NCBI GenBank assembly: GCA_964509335.1
Contig: CAZDXB010000058.1
Coordinates: 1 to 6,700, forward strand
DNA: 6,700 bases
Direction of reading: 5' to 3'
Origin: CAZDXB01 sp964509335
GTDB lineage: Bacteria; Bacteroidota; Ignavibacteria; Kapaibacteriales; UBA2268
The notes under the pieces are model-generated. The model did not search any database, had not been told where the DNA came from, and saw only the letters and a list, made by a program, of their open reading frames with translations. Positions within the stretch are counted from its first letter, which is position 1, and each line of letters begins with the position of its first letter. Of this stretch, positions 3,770-6,700 are shown in pieces. The translations under genes were made by a program, and so were the position numbers.

Positions 3770-6700
3770 ATGGCGGCGCCGGATTCAATAAAAAAGTTGG
3801 TAGAGCGATTCGATTATCACGTCGAAGAATACAAACGAGGCGCTTATAACGAAACTCAAGTAAGGCTCGAATATATCAATCCTATGTTCGAAGCGCTCGG
3901 CTGGGACGTTTACAACAAAAAAGGCTGGGCGGAAGCCTACAAAGAAGTAGTTCACGAACCGGCTCTCAAGGTAGCGGGAGCCGTAAAAGCGCCCGACTAC
4001 TCGTTCCGCGTAGGCGGTCGGCGCAAATTCTTTCTCGAAGCTAAAAAGCCGTCCGTTCATATAAAAGAAGATATACATCCGGCGTATCAACTGCGGCGTT
4101 ACGCTTGGTCGGCGAAACTGCCGCTGAGCGTGCTGACCGACTTCGAGGAATTCGCAATTTACGATTGTAGAGTTAAGCCGCACAAAAACGATAAAGCTTC
4201 GACGGCGCGAATAATGTATCTGAACTACAAAGAATACGTCGAGCGATGGGACGAAATCGCCGAGATTTTCGCAAACGAATCTATACTCAAAGGCTCTTTC
4301 GATAAATTCGCCGCGTCCGCTAAAAAAATGCGCGGAACCGCCGAAGTTGACGACGCTTTTCTTAACGAAATGGAAAACTGGCGCGACGCTCTAGCTCGCA
4401 ACTTCGCCCTGCGAAACAAAGATTTATCCACCAGAGCCTTGAACCAAGCCGTCCAAAAAACTATCGACCGTATCGTCTTCCTGAGAATTTGCGAAGACAG
4501 GGGAATAGAAAAATACGGTCAGTTGCAAAGCCTTTTGAACGGGAAAGAAATATATTCGCGATTGCGCCAAATTTTCCTGCGAGCCGACAATAAATATAAT
4601 TCCGGCTTGTTCCACTTTCGCAAAGAAAAAGACAGGGACGAATACGACAACTGGACGCTCGAACTTAATTTAGACGACAAACCGCTCAAGGAAATAATCA
4701 AGCGGCTCTACTACCCGGAAAGCCCATACGAGTTTTCGGCGTTGCCGGCGGATATTTTAGGGCACGTTTACGAACGGTTTCTCGGCAAAGTCATTCGCCT
4801 GACGCCCTCGCATCAAGCGAAAATAGAAGAAAAGCCCGAAGTCCGAAAAGCCGGCGGCGTTTACTACACCCCGACCTATATTGTAGATTACATCGTAAAA
4901 AATACAGTCGGCAAAAAGCTGGAGGAAATAGAAAAGCGCTTCAAAACGTCGCTGAGCAAGCAAATTAAAGCCGCCGAGGAGCTTCGTATATTAGACCCTG
5001 CGTGCGGCTCCGGTTCGTTTTTGCTCGGAGCTTATCAATATTTGCTCGATTGGCATATAAAGCAATACCTTAAGAATCCGGAAAAGTGGATGAAAGGCAA
5101 AAAAACGAGTATTTACAAAGTCTCCGAAAACGATTACCGGCTTACGACTAACGAGAAAAAGCGAATACTAACGGACAACATTTACGGAGTTGACAAAGAC
5201 GCCCAAGCGGTGGAAGTTACCAAGCTCTCGCTACTGTTGAAAGTTCTCGAAAACGAAACCGAAGAGTCCTTGGGGCTTACGGAGCAATATCAATTGAAAT
5301 TCGCCGAGAGAGCGCTGCCCGACCTAAGAGACAACGTAAAGTGCGGCAACTCGCTTATCGGCTCGGACTTTTACGCTGAAAAGGATATGACCCTGTTCGA
5401 CGAAGAACAGATGTATCAAATAAACGCTTTCGACTGGGAGGAGGAGTTCCCGGAAATATTCAAGGAGAAAGAACTAAAGGCGTATCACGTTACTTGGCCT
5501 ACCTTTAATAGCAGAGACAAATCGCCGCAAAACCGCGCTTCAGACATAGTTCTTTCCGACGAAAACAGAGAAAAGCTAGCCGAGTTATTAGATAAAAAAA
5601 TGAAATCCGAAAACTATCGCGTTCTCGCGGCGAACGTTTTGCGGGACCACGTTCATTGCGTATTGATTTGCGAGCAGTCTGAATTGAGCTCAATTATCGG
5701 ACAACTGAAGGGCTATACTAGCTATGAATTGCACAAATACTATGCGGATGTTGGCGACGCAAACGGTAGAGCGCCCCTTCGGGTAAGCCCGAAGGTTGAC
5801 AGTCCAAACGGGGAGAAAGACGTCGATTCAAACGACGTCAACCTCAGGGTTCACCCAGAGGGTACGAGAGATAGACAGGAAGACGAAAATGGAAATCTCG
5901 AGGATACCGGAGAAAAAAACCGCCGCCTGAACGAGAACCTTCGGGTAAACCCGAAGGTTGACAGTCCAAACGGGGAGAAAGACGTCGATTCAAACGACGT
6001 CAACCTCAGGGTTTATCCTGAGGGCGCAAAAAACAAGAACCTACGCGTAAACCCGAAGGTTGACAAGCCGCAATATTCCGACGGAACGAGGAAAAAGCTC
6101 TGGGCAAAAGGCTTCAGTAAAACCTATCTGGACACGGAGAAACACATCAAAAACGCCGTTGAATATACTAAAAACAATCATCTGAAGCACGAATTGCCGC
6201 CGCTATCATATATATTTCGCCATACAACCCCGCTCGCCGACGCCTTCAAACCGATTGCTTCCGGCGGCTTCGACTGCGTTGTCGGCAATCCGCCGTATGG
6301 AGGATTATTAACAGATTCAGAAAGAAAATATCTTGAGAACAAATTCAAATTACGCAATACCGATACTGCTTGTTTATTTATGGATTTCGCTACAAGGCTT
6401 TTAATTTCAAAGGGAATAAACGGCTTTATTGTGCCTAAACCTTTTGTTTACGCGTCTAATTGGAAAAGAATTCAGGAAAGAATGTTGCCGTATTTAAATG
6501 AAATTGCCGATTGTGGAAAAGTTTGGAAAAATGTCAAACTTGAGCAAGTTATATATCTTTATACAAAAGATTACAAAACAGATTCGTATAATTCTTGCAA
6601 AAGAAAAGACAAAAAAATTGAATACCTTGGAAATATTCATAAGAGTTCATTTGATAAATTCGGATTTATTTTAAATGGTATTTCGAAGAGGGAATTGAAT
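3770..6700 (+). CDS. Type IIG restriction-modification enzyme (Eco57I-like) with embedded RAYT-like domain; 3' end outside window
   Basis: Open for 977 codons without a stop to the edge; an in-frame TAA at 3758-3760 makes ATG 3770 the first possible start (no Shine-Dalgarno). One polypeptide should both cut DNA and methylate adenine at N6. The N-terminal PD-(D/E)xK nuclease shows P75-D76 and E90-A-K92. A helical connector leads to the methyltransferase: motif X G-G-V-Y-Y-T-P (362-368), motif I L-D-P-A-C-G-S-G-S-F (408-417) for S-adenosylmethionine, N-I-Y-G-V-D-K-D (470-477), catalytic N-P-P-Y (840-843), and F-I-V-P-K-P-F-V-Y (886-894). The expected join E-F-P-E-I-F to G-G-F-D is broken by about 264 extra residues (565-828) resembling a REP-associated tyrosine transposase. 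The specificity domain only begins before the edge. GC falls sharply after residue 844. Family assignment is firm; whether the enzyme stays active with the insert is unknown. Confidence 0.93.
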   Translation, partial: MAAPDSIKKLVERFDYHVEEYKRGAYNETQVRLEYINPMFEALGWDVYNKKGWAEAYKEVVHEPALKVAGAVKAPDYSFRVGGRRKFFLEAKKPSVHIKEDIHPAYQLRRYAWSAKLPLSVLTDFEEFAIYDCRVKPHKNDKASTARIMYLNYKEYVERWDEIAEIFANESILKGSFDKFAASAKKMRGTAEVDDAFLNEMENWRDALARNFALRNKDLSTRALNQAVQKTIDRIVFLRICEDRGIEKYGQLQSLLNGKEIYSRLRQIFLRADNKYNSGLFHFRKEKDRDEYDNWTLELNLDDKPLKEIIKRLYYPESPYEFSALPADILGHVYERFLGKVIRLTPSHQAKIEEKPEVRKAGGVYYTPTYIVDYIVKNTVGKKLEEIEKRFKTSLSKQIKAAEELRILDPACGSGSFLLGAYQYLLDWHIKQYLKNPEKWMKGKKTSIYKVSENDYRLTTNEKKRILTDNIYGVDKDAQAVEVTKLSLLLKVLENETEESLGLTEQYQLKFAERALPDLRDNVKCGNSLIGSDFYAEKDMTLFDEEQMYQINAFDWEEEFPEIFKEKELKAYHVTWPTFNSRDKSPQNRASDIVLSDENREKLAELLDKKMKSENYRVLAANVLRDHVHCVLICEQSELSSIIGQLKGYTSYELHKYYADVGDANGRAPLRVSPKVDSPNGEKDVDSNDVNLRVHPEGTRDRQEDENGNLEDTGEKNRRLNENLRVNPKVDSPNGEKDVDSNDVNLRVYPEGAKNKNLRVNPKVDKPQYSDGTRKKLWAKGFSKTYLDTEKHIKNAVEYTKNNHLKHELPPLSYIFRHTTPLADAFKPIASGGFDCVVGNPPYGGLLTDSERKYLENKFKLRNTDTACLFMDFATRLLISKGINGFIVPKPFVYASNWKRIQERMLPYLNEIADCGKVWKNVKLEQVIYLYTKDYKTDSYNSCKRKDKKIEYLGNIHKSSFDKFGFILNGISKRELN
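5776..5861 (+). repeat. REP-like double-hairpin module, coding copy 1
   Basis: CCTTCGGG, loop TAAG, CCCGAAGG (5776-5795), then TTGAC (5796-5800), a 36-base spacer, GTCAA (5837-5841), and CCTCAGGG, loop TTCA, CCCAGAGG (5842-5861), whose stem has one mismatch. GGTTGAC and GTCAACC can also pair across the spacer. Within the spacer GACGTC occurs twice (5819-5824 and 5834-5839). The module is translated as L-R-V-S-P-K-V-D, a D/N-rich linker, then L-R-V-H-P-E-G (residues 670-698). Confidence 0.9.
5938..6023 (+). repeat. REP-like double-hairpin module, coding copy 2
   Basis: Direct repeat of the module that starts 162 bases (54 codons) earlier, with an identical 36-base spacer. The first hairpin, CCTTCGGG, TAAA, CCCGAAGG (5938-5957), is perfect and followed by TTGAC. 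The second, CCTCAGGG, TTTA, TCCTGAGG (6004-6023), has one G-T wobble. It differs from copy 1 only in the first loop and in the last dozen bases. The protein is L-R-V-N-P-K-V-D, linker, L-R-V-Y-P-E-G (724-752), in the same frame as copy 1. Confidence 0.9.
6040..6064 (+). repeat. REP-like half module (single decayed hairpin)
   Basis: CCTACGCG, loop TAAA, CCCGAAGG (6040-6059), followed by TTGAC (6060-6064), is a third CCTTCGGG-type hairpin with two stem mismatches in the left arm. The partner CCTCAGGG-type hairpin is absent. It is translated as L-R-V-N-P-K-V-D (758-765), again in the same frame. The right arm and TTGAC are intact, while the left arm has drifted. Confidence 0.8.

Larger units (their letters stand above)
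5462..6253 (+). mobile_element. RAYT-like Y1 (HUH) transposase domain inserted in frame in the methyltransferase
   Basis: Residues about 565-828 of the restriction enzyme have no place in the family. They carry the landmarks of REP-associated tyrosine transposases in the right order: K-A-Y-H-V-T-W (570-576) as first strand; D-H-V-H-C-V-L (626-632) with the metal-binding pair H627 and H629; Q-L-K-G-Y-T-S (645-651); L-W-A-K-G-F (777-782); and E-Y-T-K-N-N-H-L-K-H (798-807) with candidate catalytic Tyr799. RAYTs are single-strand DNA nucleases that recognise REP hairpins. All key residues are present, so the domain is not obviously dead. It has no stop or start of its own that I would trust, and is translated as part of the host protein. 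Between residues 669 and 765 it is interrupted by REP-derived peptide. Exact edges are estimates from where family resemblance stops and resumes. Confidence 0.8.

Noticed and set aside
3785..4963. Several minus-strand ORFs of 60-132 codons opposite the restriction gene
   Set aside because: They have no recognisable motifs and lie opposite well-conserved nuclease and methyltransferase sequence, so they are antisense shadows.
5776..6064. CRISPR-like array in the repeated region of the restriction gene
   Set aside because: The repeats are palindromic pairs with a conserved spacer between hairpins, they are translated in frame, and there are too few units of unequal spacing. REP modules fit better.
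5462..6253. The insert as an intein
   Set aside because: No splicing-type N-terminal Cys/Ser block or C-terminal His-Asn followed by Cys/Ser/Thr is visible at the borders, and the content matches a Y1 transposase instead of a Hint or homing endonuclease domain.

Overview
The window reads as chromosomal DNA of a Gram-negative bacterium. Two products carry export signals: a lipoprotein signal and a signal-peptidase-I-type signal. Coding DNA is close to 50% GC, while the spacer at 61-290 is only about 22% GC by my count. None of the three starts has a convincing Shine-Dalgarno sequence. I cannot name the lineage; a Bacteroidota/Fibrobacterota-like background would fit, but this is a guess.

Layout. 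Positions 1-55 are an octanucleotide tandem repeat running off the left edge, followed by an AT-rich gene-free stretch. A minus-strand gene (297-1052) encodes a SagB-type FMN nitroreductase anchored as a lipoprotein. It is divergent from a plus-strand gene (1098-3317) for a 739-residue exported protein whose C-terminal half is a ladder of about twelve D-x-N-G-D-D-x-Y repeats. A 452-bp spacer (3318-3769) follows. It holds a 153-bp MITE-like element (3444-3596) with 17-bp terminal inverted repeats and a TTCA target duplication, and inside it a pair of REP-like hairpins.

From 3770 to the right edge one frame stays open for 977 codons, with its stop outside the window. It encodes a Type IIG (Eco57I-like) restriction-modification enzyme: a PD-(D/E)xK nuclease, then an N6-adenine methyltransferase, then the start of the specificity region.

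The most unusual part is inside this enzyme. Between methyltransferase motifs I-III and the NPPY motif lies an in-frame insert of about 264 residues that looks like a complete REP-associated tyrosine transposase (RAYT, Y1 HUH family), with D-H-V-H and the C-terminal E-Y-T-K-N-N retained. That transposase-like domain is itself interrupted by two and a half copies of an 86-bp double-hairpin REP module, all translated in frame. The same module, in opposite orientation and with a different spacer, sits in the MITE-like element upstream. The arrangement is thus nested: REP modules inside a RAYT-like domain inside a restriction enzyme. Just after NPPY, GC content falls from about 50% to about 30%, suggesting that the specificity half of the gene has a different origin.

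The exported-protein genes and the restriction gene have no evident functional link. The restriction gene and the upstream MITE-like element are linked by the shared REP module.
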